Below, one piece after another: positions 24,958 through 33,969 of a DNA stretch of 39,668 bases; position 1 is the first letter of the stretch; every line of letters starts with the position of its first letter. The notes beneath the pieces were generated by a model. That model was not told the DNA's origin, did not search any database, and was given only the letters and a program-made list of their open reading frames with translations. The DNA comes from Deltaproteobacteria bacterium. GTDB lineage: Bacteria; Desulfobacterota; Binatia; Binatales; Binataceae. The position numbers and the translations under genes are program-made. The DNA lies in assembly GCA_021799495.1 (NCBI GenBank), contig JAJZAI010000033.1, positions 1 through 39,668 on the forward strand, given 5' to 3'.

Positions 24958-26175
24958 ATGTCAACCGCTGAAGCTTTTTCGCAGTCCGCGGACCCTCGGC
25001 GGCGCCGCGCGGCGCTGACGGTCCTGTTCCTGACCGTTTTCATCGATCTGCTCGGGTTCGGAATCGTCATTCCGTTTTTGCCGCTGTACGCGGCCCGCAT
25101 GCATGTCGGCGCGGCCGGCATCGGCCTCGTTCTGTCGGCCTATTCGCTCGCGCAATTCCTGGCGGCGCCGATTCTCGGCCGGCTCTCCGACCATTTTGGC
25201 CGCCGTCCGATCATCATGCTCGGCTTGTTCGGTTCGTCGCTCAGCTACGTGATCTACGGCTTCGCCGGCTCGTTCGCGTGGCTGCTGATTTCCCGCGCGG
25301 CGCACGGAGCCTGCGCCGGCACGATCTCGACCGCGCAGGCGTACGTCGCCGACACCACCGACGAGCGCGGACGCGCGCACGGCATGGGGATGATCGGCGC
25401 GGCGTTCGGCCTCGGCTTCGTGCTGGGACCGGGAATCGGCGGACTGCTCGGCCACAGCGATTTGCGCATCCCGGTATTTTTCGCCGCCGCGCTCACGTTC
25501 GCCAATCTGCTTTTCGCGGCGGTGAGGTTGCCCGAATCCCATCAGCCAAATCCGGCCGCGCGCCTCGAGTTCGCGCATCTGTTCGAACCGTTCGCGCGGA
25601 TGCCGGCGCGGCTGCGCGACGGACGCCTCACGTCGTTGTTCGGCGTCGCTTTTCTCGGCACGTTCGCGATGGCCGCGTTCGAGGCGACCTTCGCGATAAT
25701 GGCTCCCGCCGTCTATGGCTACGGCCCCGCCGGAGTCGGCGGCTTGCTCGCATACGCGGGCCTGATGCAGGCGGTGGTGCAGGGATATCTGCTCGGCAAA
25801 ATCGCGCCGCGCGCGGGCGAAGCGCGCCTGATCAAATTCGGATTGATCGCGTTCGCGATCGGATTGGCGCCGCTCGCCTGCGCCGGCGATCGCGCTGGAT
25901 TATTCGTGCTGCTCGCGCTGCTCGCGATCGGCTACGGGTTTGCGAGTCCGTCCGTCGCAAGCCTGATTTCCAAACGCGCCGCGCGTCATCTGCAGGGTGA
26001 AGTGCTCGGCGTGAATCAATCGGCGATGTCGTTGGCGCGGATTTTCGGACCGATCGCGGGCGGCGTGATATACGGTTCGATCGGACCGAACGCGGCGTAT
26101 ATCGGCGCGGCGCTCGCCGTGATTGCGGCGCTCGCGGTTTCGTTCGCGGCGCCGGCCACGGCCGCGGCGCCGTAA
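24958..26175 (+). CDS. MFS transporter, TetA-like drug/proton antiporter family
   Basis: A 405-residue inner-membrane protein with about 12 helices. The signature FIDLLGFGIVIPFLPLYA in helix 1, motif A GRLSDHFGRRP between helices 2 and 3, and motif C-like GLGFVLGPGIGGLLG in helix 5 place it among 12-TM exporters (DHA1/TetA type). A central loop of about 35 residues separates the two halves. Proton-driven efflux is known for the family; the substrate is unknown and tetracycline resistance should not be assumed. It is followed by a CopD-like gene on the same strand. Confidence 0.88.
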   Translation: MSTAEAFSQSADPRRRRAALTVLFLTVFIDLLGFGIVIPFLPLYAARMHVGAAGIGLVLSAYSLAQFLAAPILGRLSDHFGRRPIIMLGLFGSSLSYVIYGFAGSFAWLLISRAAHGACAGTISTAQAYVADTTDERGRAHGMGMIGAAFGLGFVLGPGIGGLLGHSDLRIPVFFAAALTFANLLFAAVRLPESHQPNPAARLEFAHLFEPFARMPARLRDGRLTSLFGVAFLGTFAMAAFEATFAIMAPAVYGYGPAGVGGLLAYAGLMQAVVQGYLLGKIAPRAGEARLIKFGLIAFAIGLAPLACAGDRAGLFVLLALLAIGYGFASPSVASLISKRAARHLQGEVLGVNQSAMSLARIFGPIAGGVIYGSIGPNAAYIGAALAVIAALAVSFAAPATAAAP

Positions 26176-26202
26176 CCCGCCGCCAAATCAGGAGAGACCG
26201 CC

Positions 26203-26628
26203 ACGGAATTCGAAAGTTGGATCATCGTCTTTCACGTTTTCGGCGTAATCATGTGGATCGGCAGCCTGCTCGTGATCAGCAGCCTGATGGCGCTCGCGCC
26301 CGACCAGGTCGGCGCGGCGCGCGAAGCCACGGCGCTGGCCGCCCGGCGGCTCTTCAACGCCAGCGCCAACGCGGGCGCGATCGTCGCGATTCTCTTTGGA
26401 ATTTTCGCGCTGATCGAAAATCCGTCCGTGATGCGTCACGGCTGGATGCATGCGAAGCTCGCGCTGGTCGTCGTGATGCTGTTTTTCCACGCGCTGCTAT
26501 ATCGGCGAATCGCGGCGTTCGCCGACGATCCCGGCCGCGCCACGCGTGGCCAGTTCAGCATGATTCACGGCGTCGTGAGCCTGCTCCTGCTCGCGATCCT
26601 GGTGCTGGTGATCGTTCGGCCGTTCTGA
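26203..26628 (+). CDS. CopD/HemJ-like four-helix membrane protein with apparent ACG start
   Basis: About 141 residues in four hydrophobic helices, resembling CopD/HemJ-type proteins (helix 1 FHVFGVIMWIGS with a conserved-type His; helix 3 HAKLALVVVMLFFHALLYRR). No ATG, GTG or TTG occurs between the upstream in-frame stop (26173-26175) and ATG 26251, yet that ATG would delete most of helix 1 and its His. AGGAGAG (26190-26196) lies six bases before an in-frame ACG at 26203. So either ACG initiates or the gene has lost its start by a T-to-C change. The function (copper or heme-linked) is family inference. Confidence 0.7.
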   Translation, partial: TEFESWIIVFHVFGVIMWIGSLLVISSLMALAPDQVGAAREATALAARRLFNASANAGAIVAILFGIFALIENPSVMRHGWMHAKLALVVVMLFFHALLYRRIAAFADDPGRATRGQFSMIHGVVSLLLLAILVLVIVRPF

Positions 26629-26643
26629 ACCATCCGGAGCGCG

Positions 26644-27837
26644 TTACGCGGCCGAAGCTTCGCGCCACGCCCGTTCCGCCGCCGCCAGCGCGGCCCCGCG
26701 CGCCATTTCAAGGCCCATTCCGGCCAGAATCGTTTCCAGCGCGCCCAGCGCCAGCGTCACATGCTCGCGGCGCGAGGATTCGCCGAGCGTGCCGATGCGC
26801 CAGACTTTGCCCTTGAAGGGACCGAGACCGCCGGCGATTTCGATATTGTATTTGCGCGCCAGCTCCGCCCTTACCGCCGCTTCGTCGATTCCCGGCGGAA
26901 CTTTCACCACCGCGAGCTGCGGCAGCAGATGGCCCGCCTGCGCCGCCGGCTCCAGCCCAAGCGCCGCAAGCCCCGCCTGCATCGCCGCGGCGTTTTCGCG
27001 ATGGCGCCGGAAGCGCGTTTCCAGCCCCTCCTCGACGATTATCCGCAGCGCTTCGTAGAGCGCGTAATTCATCGTGATCGGGGCGGTGTGATGATAAAGC
27101 CGCTCCGCGCCCCAGTAACGCTCGATCATGGCGAGGTCGAAATACCACGAGCGGCTCGGCGTCTTGCGCGCTCGCACCGCCGCCATCGCACGCTCGCTGA
27201 ACGTCACCGGCGCGAGACCTGGCGGCGCGCTGACGCCCTTCTGCGTGCAACTGTAGCAGGCGTCCACTTCCCACTTGTCGATCTCGACCGGCACGCATCC
27301 GAGCGAAGTCACCGCGTCGAGCAGGAACAACGCGCCGTAACGATGCGCCATGGCGCCGAGCGCTTCCACCGGCTGCCACGCGCCGGTCGAAGTTTCCGCG
27401 TGGACGATCGCGAGCAGCTTGGGTTTGGCCGCGGTTTTGAGCGCCGCTTCGATCCGCTCGGCCTCGATAATCCGGCCCCACGGCGCCTCCACCCGATGGA
27501 CCCGCGCGCCGAGCCGCCCGGCGGCGTCGGCCATACGCTCCCCGAAGACGCCGGCGATCGCGATCACGACCTCGTCGCCCTCTTCCACCAGGTTCATCAG
27601 CGCGGTCTCCATCCCGGACGATCCGGTGCCCGAGACCGGAAAGGTGATTTCGTTGGCGGTCTGAAAAACGATCCGCAGCAGGCGCTTGATATCCTCCATC
27701 ACGCGCACGAAATCGGCGTCGAGATGGCCGACCACCGGCGACGCCATCGCCTTCATCACACGCGGATGGACATTGGACGGTCCGGGGCCGAGCAGCAGGC
27801 GCGGTCCGGGATTGAGTTCGGGAAATGACGTGGCCAA
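26644..27837 (-). CDS. Class V aminotransferase, serine/alanine--glyoxylate type
   Basis: A 397-residue PLP enzyme of the AGXT/serine-glyoxylate aminotransferase family: GPGPSNVHPRV at the N-terminus, substrate segment HAETSTG, Asp174 (LLDAVTS) and PLP-binding Lys200 in SCTQKGVSAPPG. It turns glyoxylate into glycine using alanine or serine. The start is TTG at 27837, preceded by GGGAG seven bases upstream; an in-frame ATG at 27909 lacks this and adds an unrelated tail. It faces glcDEF across 146 bases, so its product chemistry continues the glycolate pathway directly. Confidence 0.9.
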   Translation of the reverse strand: MATSFPELNPGPRLLLGPGPSNVHPRVMKAMASPVVGHLDADFVRVMEDIKRLLRIVFQTANEITFPVSGTGSSGMETALMNLVEEGDEVVIAIAGVFGERMADAAGRLGARVHRVEAPWGRIIEAERIEAALKTAAKPKLLAIVHAETSTGAWQPVEALGAMAHRYGALFLLDAVTSLGCVPVEIDKWEVDACYSCTQKGVSAPPGLAPVTFSERAMAAVRARKTPSRSWYFDLAMIERYWGAERLYHHTAPITMNYALYEALRIIVEEGLETRFRRHRENAAAMQAGLAALGLEPAAQAGHLLPQLAVVKVPPGIDEAAVRAELARKYNIEIAGGLGPFKGKVWRIGTLGESSRREHVTLALGALETILAGMGLEMARGAALAAAERAWREASAA

Positions 27838-27983
27838 ATGAAAGCTCCCTTTTGCGATGCGGCGCGGCCGATGCGCGGACGGAGAATCCGGCCAAACGCG
27901 CGTTGCCATATCTTAGGGCGGCGGAAACGCAAATTGAAATCGCCTGCGCGAATACCGATGATTCCGTGCTAGGCTTGCCCGCG

Positions 27984-29432
27984 ATGGCGTCAGTCGGAAA
28001 AAGCGCGCTCGATTCCGCGGCCGTGGCCGAACTGCGCGCGATTCTGGGCGACGACGCGATCGTTTCGCGGCCGACCGAACTCAAAGTTTACGAATGCGAC
28101 GGTTGGACGATCGAAAAAAGCGCGCCGGAACTGTTGCTTCGGCCGCGCTCGTCTTCGGAAATAAGCGCCGTGCTCAAAGCGCTCCATCGCCGCGAAATTC
28201 CCTTCGTGCCGCGCGGCGCCGGCACCGGCCTGTCCGGCGGATGCCTTCCTGTCGGCGCGCCCGTGATGATCTGCACGTCGCGGATGAACCGCATCCTCGC
28301 GATCGATTACGCCAACCGCCGCGTCGAAGTCGAAAGCGGCGTGGTCAATCTTCACGTCAGCAACGCGGTGCGCGAGCGCGGCTTTTTCTATGCGCCCGAT
28401 CCGTCGTCGCAGATGGCCTGCACGATCGGCGGCAATATCGCCGAGAATTCCGGCGGGCCGCATACGCTCAAATACGGCGTCACCACGAATCATGTGCTCG
28501 GCCTTGAAATCGTGCTGCCCGACGGCGAAATCGCGGAGCTTGGCGGACCCGCCGAGGAGCGCCTGGGCTACGATTTGGTCGGCGCGGTCGTCGGCGCCGA
28601 GGGCACGGCCGGAATCGTCACCCGCGCAATCCTCAAGCTCACCCGCGAACCCGAGGATCGCCGCACCCTGCTGGCGATTTTCGCCGACGTCGGCGCGGCC
28701 ACGCGCGCCGTCTCCGCGATTATCTCGGCCGGCGTGATTCCCGGCGCGATCGAGATGATGGATCGATTGATTATCGAGGCGGTCGAGGATGCGTTTCACG
28801 CCGGGCTGCCGCGCGACGCCGGCGCGGTGCTGATTATCGAACTCGACGGAATCGCCGCCGCGCTTGACGCGCAAGCGCGGGAAGTCGCGGAACTGGCGCG
28901 CGCGTCCGGCGCCCGCGAAGTGCGGCTTGCGCGCGACGAAAGCGAACGCGCGACGCTGTGGAAGGCGCGCAAGCGCGCTTTCGGCGCGGTCGGCCGACTG
29001 GCGCCGAATTACGCGACGCAGGACGGCGTCGTGCCGCGCACCCGCCTGCCCGATATCCTGCGCGAGATCGCGGCGATCGCCGAACGCCATTCGCTCAAAA
29101 TCGGCAACGTCTTTCACGCCGGCGACGGCAATATCCATCCGATCGTGCTCTACGACGAGCGCGACGCGGACGAAACGCGCCGGGCGATCGAGGCCGGGCG
29201 CGAAATCCTGCGCGCATGCGTCGCGATGGGCGGCAGCCTGACCGGCGAACACGGAATCGGCGTGGAAAAAATGGCTGAGATGCCGCTGATCTTTTCGCCC
29301 GACGATTTGATCGTGATGAGCGAGCTGAGGCGCGTGTTCGATCCCGAGCTGCGCGCCAATCCCAACAAGGTGATTCCGGCGCCGGGATCGTGCGTGGAAA
29401 CGGCCGCGCCGCGCCGCCAGACCGCGCTTTAA
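27984..29432 (+). CDS. glcD: Glycolate dehydrogenase FAD subunit
   Basis: The 482-residue catalytic subunit oxidises glycolate (or D-lactate-like hydroxy acids) to glyoxylate. FAD-binding PCMH domain: FVPRGAGTGLSGGC (74-87) and GGNIAENSGGPHTLKYG (149-165). The C-terminal oxidase domain has the metal/substrate motif HAGDGNIHP (378-386) and GEHGIGVEKM (421-430). ATG at 27984 is chosen because upstream in-frame codons overlap the divergent gene's leader. It is the first gene of glcD-glcE-glcF, with a 7-base gap to glcE. Confidence 0.94.
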   Translation: MASVGKSALDSAAVAELRAILGDDAIVSRPTELKVYECDGWTIEKSAPELLLRPRSSSEISAVLKALHRREIPFVPRGAGTGLSGGCLPVGAPVMICTSRMNRILAIDYANRRVEVESGVVNLHVSNAVRERGFFYAPDPSSQMACTIGGNIAENSGGPHTLKYGVTTNHVLGLEIVLPDGEIAELGGPAEERLGYDLVGAVVGAEGTAGIVTRAILKLTREPEDRRTLLAIFADVGAATRAVSAIISAGVIPGAIEMMDRLIIEAVEDAFHAGLPRDAGAVLIIELDGIAAALDAQAREVAELARASGAREVRLARDESERATLWKARKRAFGAVGRLAPNYATQDGVVPRTRLPDILREIAAIAERHSLKIGNVFHAGDGNIHPIVLYDERDADETRRAIEAGREILRACVAMGGSLTGEHGIGVEKMAEMPLIFSPDDLIVMSELRRVFDPELRANPNKVIPAPGSCVETAAPRRQTAL

Positions 29433-29439
29433 GAAATCC

Positions 29440-30708
29440 GTGCCGCCGGTCCTCCACGATCCCGCAAAGCTCGCGCGCGCTTTCGCCGCAATCGTTGGCG
29501 AGGCGAATCTGCGCCCGCCGGCCGGCGCTGAAGCGCGATGCGCGAATTTGATCGTGGCGCCGTCCGGCGCGGACGAAATCGCGGAAATCGTGCGCAAATG
29601 CGAAGCCGATCGCGTCACGCTGGCGCCGTTCGGCGCCGCGCGCACGCTTGCGGAAATCCGGCGCGCGCCCGCCGATATCGGCGTCGCGCTCGCGCGGATG
29701 AAGCGGATTGTCGCCTACGAACCCGACGACATGACGATCGTCGCCGAAGCCGGCGCGACGCTCGCCGAACTCAACGCCGCGATGGCCGCGCGCGGACAGT
29801 GGCTGCCCGCCGATCCGCCGCGCCCGGAATTGACGGCGCTCGGCGCGATGGTCGCGGCGGCGCGCTTCGGTCCGTCGCGCCTTTCCGAAGGAACCGTGCG
29901 CGACCTGCTGATCGGCGTGCGCTTCGCCGGCCACGGCGGCCGCCTCGTCCACGGCGGCGGGCGCGTGGTCAAAAACGTCGCGGGCTATGATTTGATGAAG
30001 GTGATGACGGGTTCGTTCGGCACGCTGGGAATTATCACGGAGACGACGTTCCGCGTCCGTCCGCTGCCGGCGCGCCGCCTGATCGCGACGACACGCTTCG
30101 GCGACGCCGCGTCGTCCTTCAAAGCGGCGCGGACGCTGCACGACGCCGTTCCGCTGGCGCATCTCGAGGTCGCGAGTCCGTCCGTCGCCGCCGCTCTCGG
30201 ACTTGACGCGGAATTTACGCTCATCGCCGGATTCGGCGGATCGTCCGTCGAGGCCGATTATCTTCGATCGCGAATTCCAGAGCTTCTAGGCGCGGACTGC
30301 GCCGTCGCCGGCGGCGCCGAAGCCGGCGCCATCTACCAGCGCCTTCGCGATTTCGATTTATCCGCAAGCTCCGCCGAGCTGCTGGCCGCGACGCCGCCCG
30401 CGGAATTGGCGGCGTTGCTCGCGGACGCCCCCGGCGGATTTCTCGCCTTTGCCGGTTCCGGAATCGCGCGAATCTTTCTCGACGCGCGCGCGGCCGGCGA
30501 TCTCACTCGAATGGTGGAAGCGCTGCGGACACGGGCGCGTGACGCCCGCGGCCATGTGCGCGTCGTCCGCGTCCTTCCCGAATTACGCGGCGGCCTCGAA
30601 ATCTTCGACCAGCCGGCCGCGCCCGCGATGAACCTGATGCGCCGGATGAAAGCCGCCTTCGATCCGCGCGGCGTTTTCAATTCCGGATGTTTCGTCGGAG
30701 GACTCTGA
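29440..30708 (+). CDS. glcE: Glycolate dehydrogenase second FAD subunit
   Basis: A 422-residue FAD-binding PCMH protein matching GlcE: an N-terminal FAD fold (LIVAPSGADEIAEIV, LAPFGAARTL) and the later pocket GGGRVVKNVAGYDLMKVMTGSFGTLG. It is needed with GlcD and GlcF for activity and lacks GlcD's HAGDGNIHP metal motif. The start is GTG at 29440, seven bases after glcD. The sequence ends in FDPRGVFNSGCF, a typical GlcE tail. It is translated in tandem with glcD and glcF. Confidence 0.92.
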   Translation: MPPVLHDPAKLARAFAAIVGEANLRPPAGAEARCANLIVAPSGADEIAEIVRKCEADRVTLAPFGAARTLAEIRRAPADIGVALARMKRIVAYEPDDMTIVAEAGATLAELNAAMAARGQWLPADPPRPELTALGAMVAAARFGPSRLSEGTVRDLLIGVRFAGHGGRLVHGGGRVVKNVAGYDLMKVMTGSFGTLGIITETTFRVRPLPARRLIATTRFGDAASSFKAARTLHDAVPLAHLEVASPSVAAALGLDAEFTLIAGFGGSSVEADYLRSRIPELLGADCAVAGGAEAGAIYQRLRDFDLSASSAELLAATPPAELAALLADAPGGFLAFAGSGIARIFLDARAAGDLTRMVEALRTRARDARGHVRVVRVLPELRGGLEIFDQPAAPAMNLMRRMKAAFDPRGVFNSGCFVGGL

Positions 30709-30716
30709 CTTCCGCG

Positions 30717-32024
30717 ATGGCTACCGCGCCCAAATCGACGCCCGCGGCGAACGCCGCGCCGCACCGGCGGCCGGCGCGCGACGTCGTCGATTACGAACTG
30801 CTCTTCGACTGCGTCCACTGCGGCCTTTGTCTCGAATCCTGCCCGACCTACGTCGTGACGCGCGCCGAGATGGACTCGCCGCGCGGCCGCATCTACCTGA
30901 TGAAGGCGCTTGCGGAAGGAGCGCTGGAACTCGACGCCGACGCGCTGCGCCATCTCGATTTGTGCCTGGAGTGCCGCGGATGCGAAACCGCGTGCCCTTC
31001 GGGCGTGCGCTACGGCAAGCTGATCGAGCGCGCGCGCGAGTACGTCAACCGCAATGTGCGCCGCCCGCCGCTGGAACGGCTGCGCAACCGGCTGATCGCG
31101 GGGATTTTTCCCTATCCCGAACGCCTCAAAATTCTGCTTGCGCCGCTGCGCGCAATCGACCGGCTTGGGATGCGGCCTTTGATGCGCAAGCTGGCGCCCG
31201 CCGGGATGCGGGATTGGCTCGATCTGATTCCGCCGCGCGCGGCGCCGCAACCAATCCTTGCGCCCACTTCTGCCGCTGATGAATCCGCGCCGGGCGCGGT
31301 GGTGCATCACGGTTGCGTCGCCCGGACGCTGCTCGACGCTGAAAATCGCAACACCGAAGGCGCGCTAGCCGCGGCCGGATATCGAGTGGTCCCGATGGAA
31401 CGCACGGTATGCTGCGGCGCGCTCGACCTGCATCACGGCAATTTCGATCGCGCACGCGAATTCGCGCGCGCCAACGTTCGCGAGCTCGGACGCCACGGGG
31501 ACGCGGCGATTCTCTCCGCCGCCTCCGGATGCTCCGCCGTGTTCGCGGCCTATGGCGATCTGCTGGCCGGCGAACCCGAGTACGCCGACGCGGCGCGTGC
31601 GGTTTCGGCGCGGGTCGCCGATCTCAGCACGCTGCTGCTTGGCCGCAATTTCCGTTTGTCGCGAAGATTCCCGGCGACTGTCACGTATCACGATTCCTGC
31701 CATCTGGCGCATGGACTCGGCGTGCGCGAAGCGCCGCGCCGCCTGCTGCGCTCGATTCCCGGGGTCGAACTGGTGGAAATGAACGAATCGGATTTATGCT
31801 GCGGATCGGCCGGCAGCTACAATCTGACGGAACGCGCGATGGCGCGCGAATTGGTCGGCCGCAAAGCCGACAATATCGTCGCGACCGGCGCGGATTATGT
31901 CGTGCTCGGAAATCCCGGATGCGAGTTGCAAATCGCGGCCGAGCTGCGCCGGCGCGGCGAGAAAATCCGCGTCATGCATCTGGCGGATTTTCTCGCGCTC
32001 GCCCTGAGCGGCGCCGGCGCCTGA
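30717..32024 (+). CDS. glcF: Glycolate dehydrogenase Fe-S subunit
   Basis: A 435-residue electron-transfer subunit that passes electrons from the flavin subunits to the quinone pool. Two ferredoxin-type [4Fe-4S] motifs: Cys32/35/38/42 (CVHCGLCLESCP) and Cys83/86/89/93 (CLECRGCETACP). Two CCG domains follow, marked by VCCGALDLHHG and DLCCGSAGSYN, as in GlcF/LldE-type proteins. ATG at 30717 sits 9 bases after the glcE stop. The gene is convergent with asd. Confidence 0.94.
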   Translation: MATAPKSTPAANAAPHRRPARDVVDYELLFDCVHCGLCLESCPTYVVTRAEMDSPRGRIYLMKALAEGALELDADALRHLDLCLECRGCETACPSGVRYGKLIERAREYVNRNVRRPPLERLRNRLIAGIFPYPERLKILLAPLRAIDRLGMRPLMRKLAPAGMRDWLDLIPPRAAPQPILAPTSAADESAPGAVVHHGCVARTLLDAENRNTEGALAAAGYRVVPMERTVCCGALDLHHGNFDRAREFARANVRELGRHGDAAILSAASGCSAVFAAYGDLLAGEPEYADAARAVSARVADLSTLLLGRNFRLSRRFPATVTYHDSCHLAHGLGVREAPRRLLRSIPGVELVEMNESDLCCGSAGSYNLTERAMARELVGRKADNIVATGADYVVLGNPGCELQIAAELRRRGEKIRVMHLADFLALALSGAGA

Positions 32025-32070
32025 ACGCCGGCGCGAATCAATCCGCGCGTCTGGCCGGCCGCCGCTTCAT

Positions 32071-33150
32071 TCAGCGCAGATAGCCCGCGTGCTTGAGATA
32101 CTCGGCGAGCAGCACCGCGCCGCGTCCCGCGCCCATCGCGGCGTTGTGGCTCACCAGCAGATATTTGACCCCGTTCGGCATCACCTCGTCCGCGCGCATC
32201 CGGCCCACCGACGTGGTCATGCCGCGCTCGGCCTCGCGATCGAGCCGCGGCTGCGGCCGCATCGGGTTGCGATGCACCGTGATCATGCGGCGCGGCGCGT
32301 TCGGCAGTCCGAGCGCGCTGAACTCGCGCCCGAAATTTTCCATCGCCGCGATCGCCTGCTCCACGGTAGCCGGCTTTTTCAGCGCGGCCGTGACGGATTC
32401 GGTATGGCCCGCCAGCACCGACGCGCGCGTGCAGGTCGCGCTGACGCGCAGCGGATGTTCGTCGATCGCGGCGCCGGACGCGCGGCCCAGAATCTTGCGC
32501 GTTTCGATCGTGACCCGTTCTTCTTCGCGCGGAATGTACGGAATGATGTTCTCGACGATGTCGAGCGCGGGCAAATCGCGGCCCGCGCCTGAAATTCCCT
32601 GCATCGTCGTGACGATCGCCGCCTCCACGCCGAACGCTTCGTCGAGCGCCTTGAGCGTGACCGCCAGCCCCGTCGCGGTGCAGTTCGGCAGCGTCGCGAT
32701 AAATCCTTTCCATCCGCGCCGCCGGCGCTGCTCTTCGACGATCGCCAGATGATCGAGGTTGACGCCCGGAATCACCAGCGGCACGTCCGGCTCCATCCGA
32801 TGCGGCCGCGCGGTGCTGATCGTCGGCGCGTGGCGCGCGTAAATCGGCTCCAGTTCGCGCGCGGCGTCGGACTCGATCGCGGCGAACACCACGCCGATTC
32901 CGTCGAGCCGGAGCGATTTCGCCTCCTGCACCTCGAGGCCGAGCGCCGCCTGCGGCGGTTCGCCCCCGTCCACGTACCATCGGCGCATTCCGCTCTGCGC
33001 GTCGGTAATCGCTTCGTCGAAAGTTTTGCGGGCCGATCGTTCCGAGGCCGCAAGCGCCGCGATTTCGAAATCCGGATGGCCGTCGAGCGCGGCCAGCACC
33101 TGCTGTCCGGCGATTCCCGTGGCCCCAACCACTGCGACTGGAATTTTCAT
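32071..33150 (-). CDS. asd: Aspartate-semialdehyde dehydrogenase, archaeal/fungal type
   Basis: It reduces aspartyl phosphate to aspartate semialdehyde for lysine, threonine and methionine (and diaminopimelate) synthesis. The 359-residue protein has a Rossmann start VVGATGIAGQQVL, active-site Cys157 (LPNCTATGL) and catalytic His249 (VLAGHTESV). The sequence type is the archaeal/fungal Asd branch, which also gave rise to malonyl-CoA reductases in some archaea. That alternative is less likely here but cannot be excluded from motifs alone. It is last in a leftward run after two alpha/beta hydrolases. Confidence 0.88.
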   Translation of the reverse strand: MKIPVAVVGATGIAGQQVLAALDGHPDFEIAALAASERSARKTFDEAITDAQSGMRRWYVDGGEPPQAALGLEVQEAKSLRLDGIGVVFAAIESDAARELEPIYARHAPTISTARPHRMEPDVPLVIPGVNLDHLAIVEEQRRRRGWKGFIATLPNCTATGLAVTLKALDEAFGVEAAIVTTMQGISGAGRDLPALDIVENIIPYIPREEERVTIETRKILGRASGAAIDEHPLRVSATCTRASVLAGHTESVTAALKKPATVEQAIAAMENFGREFSALGLPNAPRRMITVHRNPMRPQPRLDREAERGMTTSVGRMRADEVMPNGVKYLLVSHNAAMGAGRGAVLLAEYLKHAGYLR

Positions 33151-33264
33151 CTCTGCGTGATAAGCGTCGTGCGATAAAGTAACGGCGCGCGCGGAATTGC
33201 CGCCGCGGCTCGCCGCGCCATCAGGTTATAGGCGCGTTTCCCGCGCGTAAATACTGGCGCGCCG

Positions 33265-33921
33265 TCACAGGCGCGCGGCGAGCCAATCCCCGACTAGTTC
33301 CAGCAGCCGGTCGCCGAAGCCGCTCAGGCGATGGTCGCCGCCTTCGATCAATTCAAGCTGGCGCGGTTCGCCGGCGCGCTCGAAAATCAGCTCGGAACTG
33401 CGCCGCGCGATAATCTCGTCGGCCGTGCCGTGAATCAGCAGCAACGGCTTGGGCGCAAGTTCGTTGACCACCTGGGCGCCCGCAAGCTGGCTCGAGATCG
33501 CGACGACGGCGACGACGATCGGATTGAGCATCCCGGCGTTAATCGCGACCGCGCCGCCGAACGAATGGCCGATCAGGGCGACGCGGCGGTAGCCCGTGCC
33601 TTTCAGAAACGCCACGGCCGCGAGCGCGTCGAGCAGGCATTCGCCAAAATCGTTGGGCGTGCGGTAATCGGCCCGCGCGACGGCGATTCCCTGCCGCGGC
33701 ATCTCCGCGCCCAGCCTTGCGTAGAGCAGCGCCGGACCGTCCAGTCCGCCGAGCGCGCCGCTCAAACAAACCGCCGCGCGCGTCGCGTTTTCCGGCGCAT
33801 GCAGCACGATCGGAATCGCGCCGCGCGTGGTTTTCAGCGATATCCGCCGCGCGCCGGCGATTTCGTCGCCCGCGTCGACGCCAAGGATGCGCAGGTCAAG
33901 ATTGTCGCCCCCGTCCGCCAT
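33265..33921 (-). CDS. Alpha/beta hydrolase, dienelactone-hydrolase-like
   Basis: A 218-residue cytoplasmic serine hydrolase with nucleophile elbow GHSFGG (Ser120), Asp168 (HGTADEI) and His197 (GGDHRLSG). The short length without a large cap domain fits dienelactone-hydrolase-like or acyl-esterase members. The substrate is unknown. It lies 48 bases after the HSL-type esterase on the same strand. Confidence 0.82.
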   Translation of the reverse strand: MADGGDNLDLRILGVDAGDEIAGARRISLKTTRGAIPIVLHAPENATRAAVCLSGALGGLDGPALLYARLGAEMPRQGIAVARADYRTPNDFGECLLDALAAVAFLKGTGYRRVALIGHSFGGAVAINAGMLNPIVVAVVAISSQLAGAQVVNELAPKPLLLIHGTADEIIARRSSELIFERAGEPRQLELIEGGDHRLSGFGDRLLELVGDWLAARL

Positions 33922-33969
33922 CGCGACCGTACGGGCGGCCCGCCGCCGTTGCGCTGGGCCGCCGTCATC

